From NCBI GenBank assembly GCA_033398695.1, contig CM065819.1:1289501-1353500 (forward strand): DNA of 64,000 nt, in the 5' to 3' direction. Position 1 is the stretch's first letter; every line of letters starts with the position of its first letter. Under the pieces are notes generated by a model, which saw only the letters and a list, made by a program, of their open reading frames with translations, was not told the DNA's origin and did no database searches. This document shows positions 37,425 to 49,465 of the stretch, in pieces. This DNA is from Orobanche coerulescens (lineage: Eukaryota; Streptophyta; Magnoliopsida; Lamiales; Orobanchaceae). The translations under genes were made by a program, and so were the position numbers.

Positions 37425-37537
37425 GGCGGGCGTGAACCTCTATTTTCATTCCGACCGTTTCGAAAAACACTCACTGTTCTCCGGAGCATATACTTGAAGA
37501 AACACGCACTGTTCTTCAAAGAAAGACCTTCAGAATA

Positions 37538-39109
37538 ATGACGTATGCCTCCACTTCGAAGAGAGCCGCTCTCCGATCCGCCGGACGTCATATTCCGGCT
37601 CAATCCGAGCCCCAACCTACGGCAAGGGGTAGCCGCGGCGACGCGAGACTCTCGATCCCGCCCCCAAAGGACGGCCCCAGCCTCTTAGTCGACCAGTTCC
37701 AAACTGCGGAACAGATCGAGGAGGCTATGGCCATCCTAAGGGAGCGACAGAGAGCATGCGAAGCGCCCGCTATAACCCCCTCGGCCATCCACCGCGCGGG
37801 AAAACGGAAGCTCAAGGGGTTACTGGCCGAGCGATCATCAAAAAGTCCCGATTCACGAGAAAAGGCGCTCGCAATGTGGGATGGTCTTCAGCCGCCTAGG
37901 AAACGATCTATCGTGGCGACCGGGGCATTCTGACCCCAACTACGAAGCGACGGAGTCCGAATCCGTCACCAGGAGTTCGGCATACCCAACTCCCAATCAA
38001 AGACAGATCATCCGTTTGGCTCCCATCTGCCAAAGAAACGAGCCCCGCGGCAAAGACATCATCTACAGGGGAACCAGGGGATCAGTACTTGTTCGCCTCG
38101 GCTCCCACTCCGAGCGCCTAGCCGAGAGCATCCAGGCCACGGCGATGGCCGCTATGCAACGCCAGCTCGACGAGATGAAAGCGCTCATGGAAACTAGGGC
38201 AGACACCAGGAGAAAGATCACTGGGCAGAGTGAGCCACTTTCGATCCACATCGAGCTTGCCCCGTGCAACCAAAGATCGCTCCTTCTCAAACGCCTTTGT
38301 ATGAGGGGAGATCGGACCCCGAGACTCACCTAAGCAAGTTCCGGATCTACATGACCGGATGTGGGCCATCAGACGCGACGAGATGCCGAATGTTCCCGTT
38401 GACATTGGGCGATCTGGCCCATAGGTGGTACATATCACTGCCACCGCGATCAGTCAATTATTTTGAGAAACTGGCAAGCGACTTCACATCATTCTTCGCC
38501 GCCAAGGTCGCCAGACCAGAAGGCCCCCACGGCATGATGAAAATCAGGCAGGGGGAAGACGAGTCCGATGCAGATTACATCAACCGGGTAGATGAAATAG
38601 TCCTCACCAGCGAGCCCATTAGCGACGAGCTCGCCCTATACTCAGTCTTGTGGGGATTCTATGGTCATTCACCCATGTTTAGGCACCTCACGAAGGACAT
38701 CCCCCCGACCTACGCGATCTTCCGCGCCAAGGCTGCCGATTTTCTGGCCAGGCAGAGGTTGCTCACCCTCCGCCTAGACGAGGGGACGCCGCCTCCCATC
38801 CAAAAGACGGCGATCGTCAAATCCAATAAGGCGGTCGCCAATCCACCCGGATATTTCAAGGCCTTCGAGGATGTGGAAGCCCATCTCTTCCACAGCTTCA
38901 ACCGAACTCCGGCCCACATTTTTTACGCCATCAAGAGGTGCGAACCGCTAAGCAATCCAAAGGCGATAAGGGACAACGGTCATCTGGACCACAATAAATA
39001 TTGTGCTTACCACAAGAGTCCCGGTTATAGCACCAACCAATGCCACGACCTCCTCAGACAACTCTGGAGATTGTTCGAGGAGGGCAAGATGGATAGTTTA
39101 TTGGCTTAG
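37538..39109 (+). pseudogene. gag: gag of TE-6, two frameshifts
   Basis: ATG at 37538 (MTYASTSKRAALRSAGRH), stop at 39109, about 524 codons across three frames; shifts lie near 37881-37933 and 38264-38333. The PF03732-type core is intact in the last frame: PLYEGRSDPETHLSKFRIYM, HRWYISLPPRSV, FTSFFAAKVARP, GFYGHSPMFRHLTKDIPPTY. The C-terminus carries CAYHKSPGYSTNQCHDL, where the His of the TE-2 GHST is Tyr. Colinear with TE-2 gag throughout. Confidence 0.85.
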
Positions 39110-40292
39110 CCGGAGCCCCATCAATCTCCCAATATGGTCGCCAGAGTCGAACGCGACAGGCTGTAAGGCTCATACGAGTCAACCCCTCAATCAACCTCAG
39201 CGGCCGGATCTATATGCTTCAATCAAGAGGTGGGAACTTCGGAAGTCTTTCCCCGATTCCCACCACGTCAAACCAAAGGCTACTGCCTGAGCAACGCCTC
39301 AAAAAAGAAGATGACTCGATCGCCTCCCCTTGCACAACGTATACCATCGAGGATCACCATCTAACATTATGGTCCGAGGTAGAAGAGTGTCGACATGGTT
39401 ATGGAGGACGATGGAACCGTTCTCTGGGACCGTGCAAGGTTCCTTTGGGCAGCGATCGCTCGCCCTTCGTTTAAATATGAGGCGGGCGTAGCCAAAGGGC
39501 CCTCCAAAATAGATCTGTGGAGATGTCCGCCTGCCCTCAAAGGTCCATCACCTAACATGGTGGATCCGGAAAATGCGACGCGTCCCTCCCCTCGTCACAA
39601 TGTATACCGTCGAGGATTGCCATCTAAAATGACGGTCCGAGGTATAAAAGTGCTAACAAGCCGCGGTCGTGGAGTTAGTCCGACGACGCCCCGTGCAAGG
39701 ACTCCTCCAGACCAAGACCGCCCGCCCTTCGTTTAAATACGAGGCGGGTGTAGCCTACGAAGGACCCTCACAATTAAGTGAGTCGCGAGAAGTTGGCCAT
39801 CAGACGGAATGTCGCTCGCGCACAAGACATGGTTGTGGAGGTCAATTCCATCGAACTCCGCAATCGTGCACAGTTCCTCTAGGCCGGGATGGTCGGCCTT
39901 CCTCGAGGAATCTGCAAAATTGAAGACCGCTCACTAAACGATTTATTTTCATGCCCTTACTTTCACTAAGTAAACAAAAAAAGGGGGAAGGGCGGAGCTA
40001 TATATGCCACGATCGTCTTTACTCAAATACATGTACGACGATCGGCATTGTTCAGTTATATGTGCAACGATCGACTTCGTTCTAAAGTTACCAGTATGAG
40101 TTTATTAATTCAATTGGATCCATACACACGACGATCGTTCCTCAAACACTTGTATAAAATCATGCAAGCATGAAATCAGAGAAGCAAACATTTATTTCAT
40201 CACTTGAAATACAAGTACAAACACGGTCGCCCGACGGCAAAACTACATCGAAAGCTACAAAAATTACAAGTCAAAGTAAAAAGCAGTAAAGC
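39110..40292. other. TE-6 gag/aORF spacer with 260-bp tandem repeats
   Basis: CGCCCTTCGTTTAAATAYGA at 39461 and 39721 marks a 260-bp period; flanking blocks (gtataccrtcgaggat, ccgtgcaagg) repeat at the same spacing, roughly 39310-39900. A purine run (AAAAAAAGGGGGAAGGGCGG, 39976-39995) sits in gag sense. Equivalent to 9476-10704 in TE-2. Confidence 0.7.
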
Positions 40293-42919
40293 TCAAGGAT
40301 CGGCGCCCGTTCCATCGCCAGCAGCAGACTCTGCACCCCCATCCTCCGGGGCACCCGGATTAACAAGATTGTCTGGCAACGGGTACCAACTCAAGTCGAT
40401 TCCAAGATCCGCGGAAAGGTCGAGGATCGGCACGGTGAAGTCAGGCCGCAGAGGATTCTCAAGCGCATAAGCCTTAAAATTTTCAGCCAAAGGGGCGATC
40501 TCGAGCCCTCCTTTCTTAGCGGCGCGGATCGCGTCAGCATAAGCCATGTAGTAGGAGAATTCGCTGACGTACTCCACATTAAGAAAGGGATCGGCCTCGG
40601 TCGCCTTCAGCTTCTCCTTCAGCACCGCAGCCGTTTGGATCACACTCTCGAGCTCGGTAGTTTTGGCGACCACCTCTTCCTTCGAGGATGTCAGCTCGCT
40701 AATCGGTCGGGCGACGGTCACCTTCAACTGGTCGGCCTCCTTATGCGCGGCCGCATGCAACCTGCGAGCTTCCGTCAACTGGTCCCGCATCCGGTCAGCT
40801 GCCGCCCGCGCCCGGTCAAGATCCAGCCTCGCCTGATTAGCCTTCTCCATGGAGCTCTTCTCCATAGTCGCGAGCCTCTCGGCAAACTCAATGTTTTGTT
40901 TCCGTGCGGCTTCGAGGTCCGCAAGGAGGCGGGCAGTGGACGGCTGACCCTCAAAGTCCCTCACGGCCTGAGCAGCCATCGTCGCTGTCTAAAGGGCCAC
41001 GGCGAAAGTAGCCTACATCGCATCAGTAGATCGCCGGTGCGCGATCGCATCCAGATCGGTCGTCCAGGCCTTCGGTAGGGAGGCGGTAGACCGAGCGACG
41101 TATGAAGGGATATCGCTGACCCCACGAGGAGCTTTGCTCGACAAGAAGTCCAACACCATCGTCCAGCAGTTTGGGTGGGAGTGGCGGATCCTGCACAAAT
41201 GGCAAAAGAGTTAGGCGTGTATCCTACACAAGTTTCATAACTCAGCAAAGCGACTAGGCTTACCTCTCGACCTTCTCTGGGTCACGGCCGAAGAAAGGCC
41301 TGCCACGTGAAGTATCGGCCTCAGCAGTCGCCATGGACTGAAGGAAAGCCGAAATGGCATGGACCCCTCCACCAGAGGAACCGCGGAAAGCGGAGGCACG
41401 GAGATCGGCGACTCATCAGCAATGACAGGGACCGAGGGCTCCACAACCCTCCGTTTCTTGCGGATGAGCTGAAGTTGCTCCTCCTCCCGAGGCTCCCGCT
41501 CTTCGACGACAGGCTCCCGGAGAGGTCTTGCCTCCGGGGTCGGTCGTGGAGGAGCAGAAGGAGCCCGGCTCACCTTTTTCCCTTGGCGAAGATGGTTCCT
41601 AACTCCCCAATTAGACATGGTAATAGCAGCATGAGGATCTGGGAAACAAGGGAAATGAATTTCTACAAAAGAAAACAATCGCCAAAGTTAGTAATCTTCC
41701 TCGGTCAAGGCGATCAACATGTCAAAGAAGATCGCGAAAGTTCGTACCTGGAACCTTTTGATGGTGAGGGTAGCGAAATAGCCGAGCAGCCAACCAGCAG
41801 GCTTCGTTGTTAATTTGAGGCATGTCTATATGGTCGTCAGGAAGACTCCGTATCTTCTCCCAGACAATCGTGAAGTCAAAAGCAAGGTCGCCCGCTGCCG
41901 GAACAATGACACCTGCAAAAAGAAGGCCAAAATCAGATCAGTTCAGAATGTATCCGAACAAAGGGAGAGTCTAAATCCTTACTCGGACTCCTCTCCCGAA
42001 AACCAGTGGGAACATCCAACTCGTCGGTCGGGTTGTCGCTCGCTGCCGACTTCCAAGCGCCGCCGACCCAGAACTACTTTGACGGATCACCCCTTACTTT
42101 ATTCGGGACTCCAAGAATCACCCGACCTGAGTGACCTTGGATATGGTAACCGCCGACGGAACCTTTTTGAACCGTCAGTTTGAAGAGGTAGTTCATCTCC
42201 AACGGCGAAGTAGGACGATACAACCGATGGCCACCAAACAAAGTGAAGGTGCAAATGATCTGCAGCCAGGCGTTCGGTGTCAATTGAAGCGGCGCCACGT
42301 TCCAGGCGGTCAGCAGATAGGCGACAGTGAACGGCAGCGGGAATGGCAGTCCAGCCTCCATTATCAACTCATTGATGGCGACCATGCCCTTGGGAGGTTG
42401 ATTGGCTCGCTCGTTCTCGGCAGGCACGTGGAGGCTGACATCAGAAGTAACATGGAACCTCGCCCTCCAACGATCCAGATCCTTCCTGGTCGCCGAGCTC
42501 CCGATCTGGCCAAGGGTCTACGGAGAGCGGTGAACAGCTCGGAACAACGTCCTCCTTACAAGTTCATAAGGATGGGCGATCAAATATTCATTAAAGTTAA
42601 ATTTGGGGAGTGGGCCGGCCAACCTCTCCATGAGTTCGGCAAAATCTGTGAAGGCTTTGCCGAACGCGCTGTCCCGCTCCCTGTACGCCGTCGCATCCGC
42701 CTCCTCCCGTTTCAGTGAACGGATCCGATCGACCTCCACCGTCTTGGACGCGTCAGCCTCATTAAAAAGTTCCTCGATCTCCGTGGGCTCAATCCCGGCA
42801 TGGAAGTCCTCGACAGTGGTGTCCACATGAAATTCCGCAGTAGGTTCATCCCGGCCAGTCAAAGCCCCGGCGGCGGAAGTGCTACCCACCTCATACACAT
42901 CTGGTCTTCCGCCGGACAT
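40293..42919 (-). pseudogene. antisense four-exon gene of TE-6, inactivated
   Basis: Minus-strand exons 42919-41983, 41912-41748, 41662-41264 and 41190-40293, with GT-AG introns of 70, 85 and 73 bp. Exon lengths 937/165/399/898 match TE-2 (934/165/391/917). Domain blocks as in TE-2: GMVAINELIMEAGLPFPLPF, APLQLTPNAWLQIICTFTLF, then the coiled coil and EFSYYMAYADAIRAAKKGG. Damaged by a frameshift between 42518 and 42427, TAG at 42074-42076, and TAGs at 41013-41015 and 40989-40991 where TE-2 has CAG codons. The lesions differ from those of TE-2. The TATA box lies 153 bp upstream. Function unknown. Confidence 0.75.
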
Positions 42920-43071
42920 ATTCGAAGAGAAAGGAGGGAGAAGGAGTTTTTTTTGTTCTTACCTAAGGTGTGAGTCGAACGACGATCATCACACGAAGCT
43001 TCAAAGGAATTCGGCTATGTCTTCTTCTCAGGCATAAATGCATAAGGTTTTTCACCTTGTAACCCCAGTCC

Positions 43072-43079
43072 TTTTTATA
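43072..43079 (-). promoter_or_regulatory. TATA box of the TE-6 antisense gene
   Basis: TATAAAAA on the minus strand, 153 bp before the ATG at 42919; equivalent to 6685-6692 in TE-2. Confidence 0.6.
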
Positions 43080-43396
43080 GGCAGGAGCGGGGGCTTCTGA
43101 GCAAATAAGCGGAGTCCTGAAGATCGAAGTGCAACCGTCAGATAGGCCGCATTTAATGCTGCCCTCGAATCCCGCATGCGCGTCGTTTCGAGGGCACGCC
43201 AAAAGGCAGCCTGACAAAACTGTCGGACTCCCCCAATAGGAGCCCGACACGTGCCCCGCTAACATCTTCTCAACCGCTGTCATTTCCCGCTCATTTCAGT
43301 GATCGACCAGGTCGTCCAAATTCAAAATCAGTCCGTTCGAGAGACGATCGTCTTTTCCATAAAATGTTGAGTCGCTCGTCTGAGTCAAGCGATCGA

Positions 43397-46300
43397 CCAT
43401 TTACAAAAATGCCAAAAAGGCCGATGACGGTAATATTTCAAAAACTCACAGAAGCCATTTACAAAATGCTAAATACCGTCATAAGAATTTTGCCAAAATG
43501 ATCAAGGCCATAATGCCAAAAACTCGGTTAAGGGAATCAGTTTTCGAAATAAAACTCCGTCGGTAAAATACCGAAAGTCATTACAAAAGAACTCACGCAG
43601 CGGGTAAAAGAAATCATGTCAAATATGCACAATCCAGTAACACTACTCCTCATATGAACGAAATATGAGGGTCAAATAACCACATATCAAGAAATCAAAA
43701 TCCATAAGAGGATTCCATCACTTAACAAATAATCATAAAAATAGCTCGTGTCACACGAGGCACAACACAAAGAAGGGAGACTTACATCCACAGGCCGCAC
43801 GAAGATGATGATCGCCCCACGATACTAATCACGACCAACCAACTCAGACGATGCGTCGCGACACGACTCAGTCAGACAAAATCCAACGAGACAAAACTCA
43901 ACAGACACCACTGACCCGACAGCCTAGGTTTCCACAACCTAAGCTCCGATACCATTTATGTAACACCCCCAATCCGCTCAGGGATATTACACGTCGTAGA
44001 CCCTCTCCTCGAGGATCTACCAGGCTGATAACTAAAATCAAACATCTAAACCTCGCATTTAAGGCTAAAATGACTCAGTAGACCAACTTGGTCTTTCAAT
44101 AATAACATACAACTCAATTCCAAATACATACCCACGCAGGGGTCAAAATACAATAAACTCCCGTACAACGGGCAAAATATACTGCAGCGGAAAAGAAAAT
44201 ACAACTAGACCAAAACGACATCAACAGATCCTCGTGTGATTAGTATCGTTCATCTTTCATCATCCTTCGTGCCGACCCTGTGCTATGCTCCAAAACCTGA
44301 ATGCAAAAAATAGACATCCACCCCCCGAATACTCGGGGGTTAGCAAAACTCCACTGTTTTGCTAGTGCAAGTATAAAATACGAAAACGAGCCATACATAT
44401 CATACTCCACGAAACATGTTAATCATAAACATACTTCCCGAGGTGATTCACTTAATCAAATGATTAAATCGAAAGATACGGTAAACCCGATATACATCTG
44501 TGAAAAACATTTTACAACCTCGGGAGTTTTGAATACATTGGGATTTAAGAATCCTCAGGCCTTTCGAAAACATTTAGGGACACAGCCCAAAAGTCATTTT
44601 CCCAAAACATAAATTCGATAACAACAAGTGGGGTCCACGACCCGATCATACCATAACAACCTGTTTCCACAGATTATTTGCGTCCCGTGCTAGCAAGCCA
44701 CGGACCTCAGATGCTCCCGTAGAACAAACCCGAGTGAATAACCCACAGGGAAACTATATCAAATCACATGTCACCGTAACCGCAGTCACGTGACTAAAAG
44801 CACATATACTTGCATAATCAAACCACAACCATAAGTTATCCCGGCATCGTGCTAACAAGCCACGAACCTCGGAGTCCCCGCAAGACATACCCGATGATAA
44901 CCCCACAAGTTATCTCGGCATCGGGCTAACAGGCCACGAACCTCGGAGTCCCCGCAAGACATACCCGATTTGGATAACCCTACGGTCACGCCCGACCCAT
45001 ACTAGCAAGTATGGATCCCGGAGATTCAACAATCATACCCGGAGGCACATCACATGCATCAAGCACACAACAATAATCACTTATGAAGCCAAACAACATT
45101 AAGCATCACAACCTCCTTTCAAGGAGTAACAACTAATATCACACACATTACGTTCTTACCGAACAAGTACACAATAACAATACGTAATCCCCGGCAAAGG
45201 ATTACGGTCTATTAACTCACTCGAAGAGATCATGTTATCTTTCAACATACCAAACCAACACACATATTCTGAGAATACATATTCACGAAGTATACGAATT
45301 ATCGTTGACAGACAACATTTATCGAGAACATACCATTCCCTTTTTATGTTCATTAAATATTGGATTTCGCATAAAATCATTTATCAAGAATTATATCAAC
45401 GAAACATGAAATGTATGGGCAAGATACTTGCCTCAAAACCACAGTCGCAACAAGATGACGGATATGACGCGGTCGAATAGCCCCGAACCCCCGAACAATA
45501 TCAAGAACGCGACAGCACCACGAGTATTACGAGAATAACACCACACGAATCATCAATCACCAAACGGGATTCAACATCGGAATCCTCAAACACCTATAAA
45601 CCTCCGGAAGGAACAATAACACATGGTTACGAAGAGAATCAAGGCCAAAACAACGGAAATCCCAACAAACTATCGAAGGGAAACTCATTGGGACATTTAA
45701 TCGAACACTAAATGTTCAATAATTCCCAAGAACACTCGAATCGTCAATCGAGTTAAACAAACTTGATATATGGATATACAACCCATAGAACACGATTAAT
45801 AACATCATACTACACCAACCGATGTATCAAAATCGGACTAGAATCGAAATCAAGAACAAATTCCCCAAAAAGTCAACTTGAAGGAAAATCAAGAAATATA
45901 CCTTGATTCGACGAAAAACACGAATTAGATGTTGATATAATCAACAAGGATCTTCCAAAATGCCTTGGAAATGATTAGGATCGACCAAGAACTCCATTTC
46001 CCGTCGCACCGTCACGCCGCCAAAGAAGGAAAAATCGGGTAAAAATGAAGTCGGCCGAGCCTGTGCTATATATAGCCGGTAGGTTACGGCCAGAAGCAGC
46101 GGTGCCTTACGGCCGTAACTCGGTCCCTTACGGCCGTACTCGGCAGCCTTACGGCCGTGAATCGCATTCAAAAATCGCCAAAGACCTGGACACTTACGGC
46201 CAGAACTCGCACACATTACGGCCAGAATCGGCCTTCGCGAGAAGCCGCCAGCGCCATACGGCCGTACCCGATCACGCCTTACGGCCAGAATCGCACACGT

Positions 46301-46866
46301 TACGGCCAGAATCGCACCTTACGGCCGTAACTCTGCCAGGCCAGGCCCTGCTCCGGCCGTGACTCGGCCGTGGCCACTCCGACGGCCCGGACGACCCCGA
46401 AACCCGAACCTGAGTAAAAATCGAAGATACGGTTACGAATTACTCGCAAAGACGAATCCAAGCGCTAAGAGAACACACGATTCCGACCACTCGAAGTGTC
46501 GGAATTCGACAACGGAAGTAATTACCCCAAACTTTGGGAAATTACAAAAATGGCCCAAAATGTCCGAAAATCACGATACGTGATCGAAACGCTGAACCAA
46601 AGCTCGCAACATGAATAATAACATTAAATGAACTTGCGAGAAACTCGAAACAACAGTTTCGGACGAGATTCGCAAGAATCGAGCTCAAGTGCGGAAAAGT
46701 CGCTAAAAAGCACGGTACTCAACAAAACGATACCGAAACGAACTCGGATGACAAAAAGTGCATAATTAATCATTCTCGAAATGACGAAACGGTCATGAGA
46801 GAGTCGTCAAAACGGACTTCTGCCGAAAAAAGAAAATTACCGAAATTCGAAATTGCGGATATTACA
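43397..46866 (-). mobile_element. TE-7: 5' LTR and partial interior of a TGTAAYA element
   Basis: Minus-oriented. The LTR is 43969-46866 (2898 bp, TGTAACACCCCC to GCGGATATTACA), with the degenerate iMet PBS AAGCTCCGATACCA at 43951-43964 and about 570 bp of interior colinear with the start of the TE-10 interior (56098-56670). The rest of the interior and the 3' LTR are gone. Confidence 0.8.
46066..46333 (-). promoter_or_regulatory. TE-7 U3 array of TTACGGCCGTAA palindromes
   Basis: About a dozen units of TTACGGCCGTAA or its half-degenerate form TTACGGCCAGAA between 46083 and 46332, immediately upstream (minus strand) of CTATATATAG at about 46067-46076. Confidence 0.65.
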
Positions 46867-47969
46867 GATACTAATGGGTACGGCCACGGAAGTGGACTTG
46901 GGTGCATGTGTTGATGTTCTTCCACCTGGGGATGGTTCGACGGGACCTATGGGGGCCTATACTAATGGGTACGGCTGCGGAAGTGGTTTCCCACCTGGGG
47001 ACGGTCCGACGGGGCATGTGGGGGCCGATACTAATGGGTACGGCCACGGGTTACCAAGTGTGGTTTCTGTGATATTGATGTTGATGTTTTGATGATTAAT
47101 TGTGATATTGTCCGGAGTATCACAATGCTTTGCGCTCGGGGTCGAGAAACATTATATATCGAGTCTTGGTGCTTGGCTAGAATGGCATAAGATTAATGTG
47201 TTGTGTAATGTGCACTTGTAAGTGAATTGAAGTGGATGATCAGGTCGTGGACCCTGTGTTTTGTGACCGTAATGGTTGGGTCGTGGACCCCGCGTTTTGT
47301 TAACGGATTTGCATTTTGGAAAAAGAACTTTGGGGCTGTGACCCTAAAAGACTTTCGAGGAATTAAGAACTTTTTGATTTCAAATGTTTTCAAAACTGCC
47401 GAGATTTGGAAGTGTTTTCAAAGTGCTTACTTACTTCGTTTCTACTTTCAAGACTTGAACTATTTTTATCTAAATATACCTCGGGAAGTCTTTCGTTGTA
47501 TTCTCGGAATGTGTTGTGTATGGCTCATTTTTGCACTTTATACTTGCACTAGCGAAACAGTGGGGTTTTGCTAACCCCCGAGTAATCGGGGGGTGGATAT
47601 CTGCATTGTGTCCAGGTACATGCAGGTTTTCGGGAGCAAGACACAGGATCGGTACGAGGGATGATGAAAGACGAATGATACTAATCACACGAAGGCCAGT
47701 TTTGGGTTAAGTTAGAAGTCCATTGTAATATTTTTTCCGCTGTCTTATTGTTCGTTGCAAGTATTTTACCCTTGCGTGGGTATGGGTATGGATGAGTTTT
47801 TGTATTTTAATTTGTAAGTCAGTGACGAAAGACCAAATCGGTCTATTAGTTCGTTATTTTGATTCGTCGATATGTAATGTAATGTGTTGTTTTGATGTCT
47901 ATCCTGGTGGATCCTCACGGAGAGGGTCTGCGGCGTGTAATATTCCCGGTATGATCTGGGGGTGTTACA
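46867..47969 (+). mobile_element. TE-8: 3' 1.1 kb of a TGTAAYA LTR
   Basis: Matches the last third of the TE-10 LTRs, including the tandem GGGTACGG...GGAAGTGG repeat and the GGGGGTGTTACA end. It begins exactly where the TE-7 LTR ends, so TE-7 probably inserted into this LTR. The ORF at 47227-47574 is LTR sequence. Confidence 0.8.
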
Positions 47970-48858
47970 TAAACAACATAACTAACCTTGTTTATAATCC
48001 CAACTAAAGGTTACTTAGCCCATGAAGGATTTATTACACATGTTACAAGCTTTGGTGGTCATTTTTAGTTGAATCAAGAGAAAGAATTGATCCTAACTCC
48101 CTTAGTAGATAAAGGAGATAGAAGCAATAAACTCTCTGAACAACATATACTATACCACACTTACAAAGATCACTCAAGAACACAAGTGTATTCTTCACAC
48201 AAAAAGAAAAGTTTACAAAAAATGGAAAATTATAAGATGAATGATGAATGATGAAGGATCTAAGGGGTCTATTTATACACCTAAAGTCATCTAATAGCTC
48301 CAAAACTCCAGCATTATTACATTAGATCGGATCAATGCCAGCCATCCCCTCAATAATACACAAAAAGTATAAAAATTAGACAAATCATAGCAATTGTCAA
48401 GAGTTACGGCCGTAACATTAAGGAGTTACGGCCGTAACAAGGGTGACTTACGGCCGTAACTCCTGAATGTTACGGCCGTAACTTGGCTTCATAAATTTAT
48501 TCACTGGTTGCTTTGAAAGTTACGTTTTCAGCCCATAATTCCTCAGACTTTGCGTTTTTGCCCCAGATCTTCTTCGGATGATAACTTTTGATATATAACT
48601 TTGATTTTGAATCCGGAAAGACTGCCGAATTCGTCTCGGAAAGCCCTACAACATGAATATATCAAAATTCAATAAAGAGAATATTTATTAAACATGTTGT
48701 TTCTTGAGTAATTCAGTTATTTCATCCGATCATCATCCGATAAAAATAAAATTATTAAAACTAATAAATTAAAAGCAAAAAACGACTAGACTAGCTCAAT
48801 TATGGGTGAATTTTATCGATACAAACCATGGATAAGTGTACAAAACTGACACTTATCA
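47970..48858 (-). repeat. TE-9 left LTR copy (889 bp, inverted, 3'-truncated)
   Basis: Reverse complement aligns with about 51038-51960. TATAAATA on the minus strand at 48270-48277; four TTACGGCCGTAA palindromes at 48403-48482 upstream of it. Confidence 0.9.
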
Positions 48859-49465
48859 TGGAGCTAGTTATGGTAAAGAGGCATGCGTTACTGAAGCAGC
48901 CCACAACTTGGGTCGTACCTTAGGAGAAAAATGCATTCATGTAGTTTACGGAGGAGGAAGTCTAGGATTAATGGGATGAGCTGCTGCTTCTGCCTATATG
49001 GAAGGAGTAAGAGTGTTGGGAATAATTCCAAAACCTCTGGCTGAAAGTAAAATCACCGGGTCAACTATTAAAGATGAGTTTAGATCTGTAAATATGCAAG
49101 ATCGCATAACTCACATGATAAATAATTCTGGCGCCTTTATCACCCTTCCCGGTGGTTTTGGCACCCTTGAGGAACTTTTTCATGTGGTTACCAGAGCCCA
49201 GCTAAATGTTCATCAAAAACCAATAGGTCTGCTTAATGTCAATGGTTTCTTTGATGGTTTACTGTCTTTCATCGACTACTCTGCTGAAAAGGGTTTTATT
49301 TCAGAGCGTGCTAAAAGAATCATAGTCGTTGCAACAACACCAGAAGAACTAATCAAAAAACTCAATGAATTTGTTCCTCAACCAGATCCAGCTCCAGCTA
49401 AAATTGTCTGGATGGAAGATTTTACCGTAAGAAAACGAAAAGTGGATTCATTCCTCTCCCTTTGA
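48859..49465 (+). pseudogene. LOG: LONELY GUY-type cytokinin riboside 5'-monophosphate phosphoribohydrolase, 5'-truncated intronless copy
   Basis: In-frame from 48860 to the stop at 49463-49465: GASYGKEACVTEAAHNLG, VYGGGSLGLMG, TGA (48977-48979), then 155 codons with VRVLGIIPKPLAESKITGS, ITLPGGFGTLEEL, RAQLNVHQKPIGLLNVNGFF, and a C-terminus RKRKVDSFLSL. PGGxGTxxE and the VYGGG loop are the LOG nucleotide-binding and catalytic motifs; LOG enzymes release active cytokinin bases in the cytosol. The first 20 or so residues are missing, starting exactly at the TE-9 LTR edge. Plant LOG genes have several introns; none are present, so the copy derives from a spliced mRNA. No poly-A tail was seen. 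One nonsense codon (TGG to TGA fits) makes it a pseudogene. Confidence 0.88.

Larger units (their letters stand above)
36445..43396 (+). mobile_element. TE-6: second element of the TE-2 type, 3' LTR missing
   Basis: 5' LTR 36445-37403, PBS, gag, repeat spacer, antisense four-exon gene, then sequence matching the part of TE-2 just inside its polypurine tract (ggtcgtccaaa, agacgatcg, gtcgctcgtc). It breaks off at about 43391-43397 before the PPT and 3' LTR and joins TE-7 interior sequence. Confidence 0.85.

Noticed and set aside
21280..46866. TE-3 LTR and TE-7 LTR as the two LTRs of one element
   Set aside because: They share family blocks but differ in ends (CTTGGGTATTACA versus GCGGATATTACA), palindrome type and length, far beyond the divergence seen in the true LTR pairs here.
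48859..49465. Functional LOG gene
   Set aside because: The 5' end is missing, a TGA interrupts the frame after the VYGGG motif and no promoter is evident.
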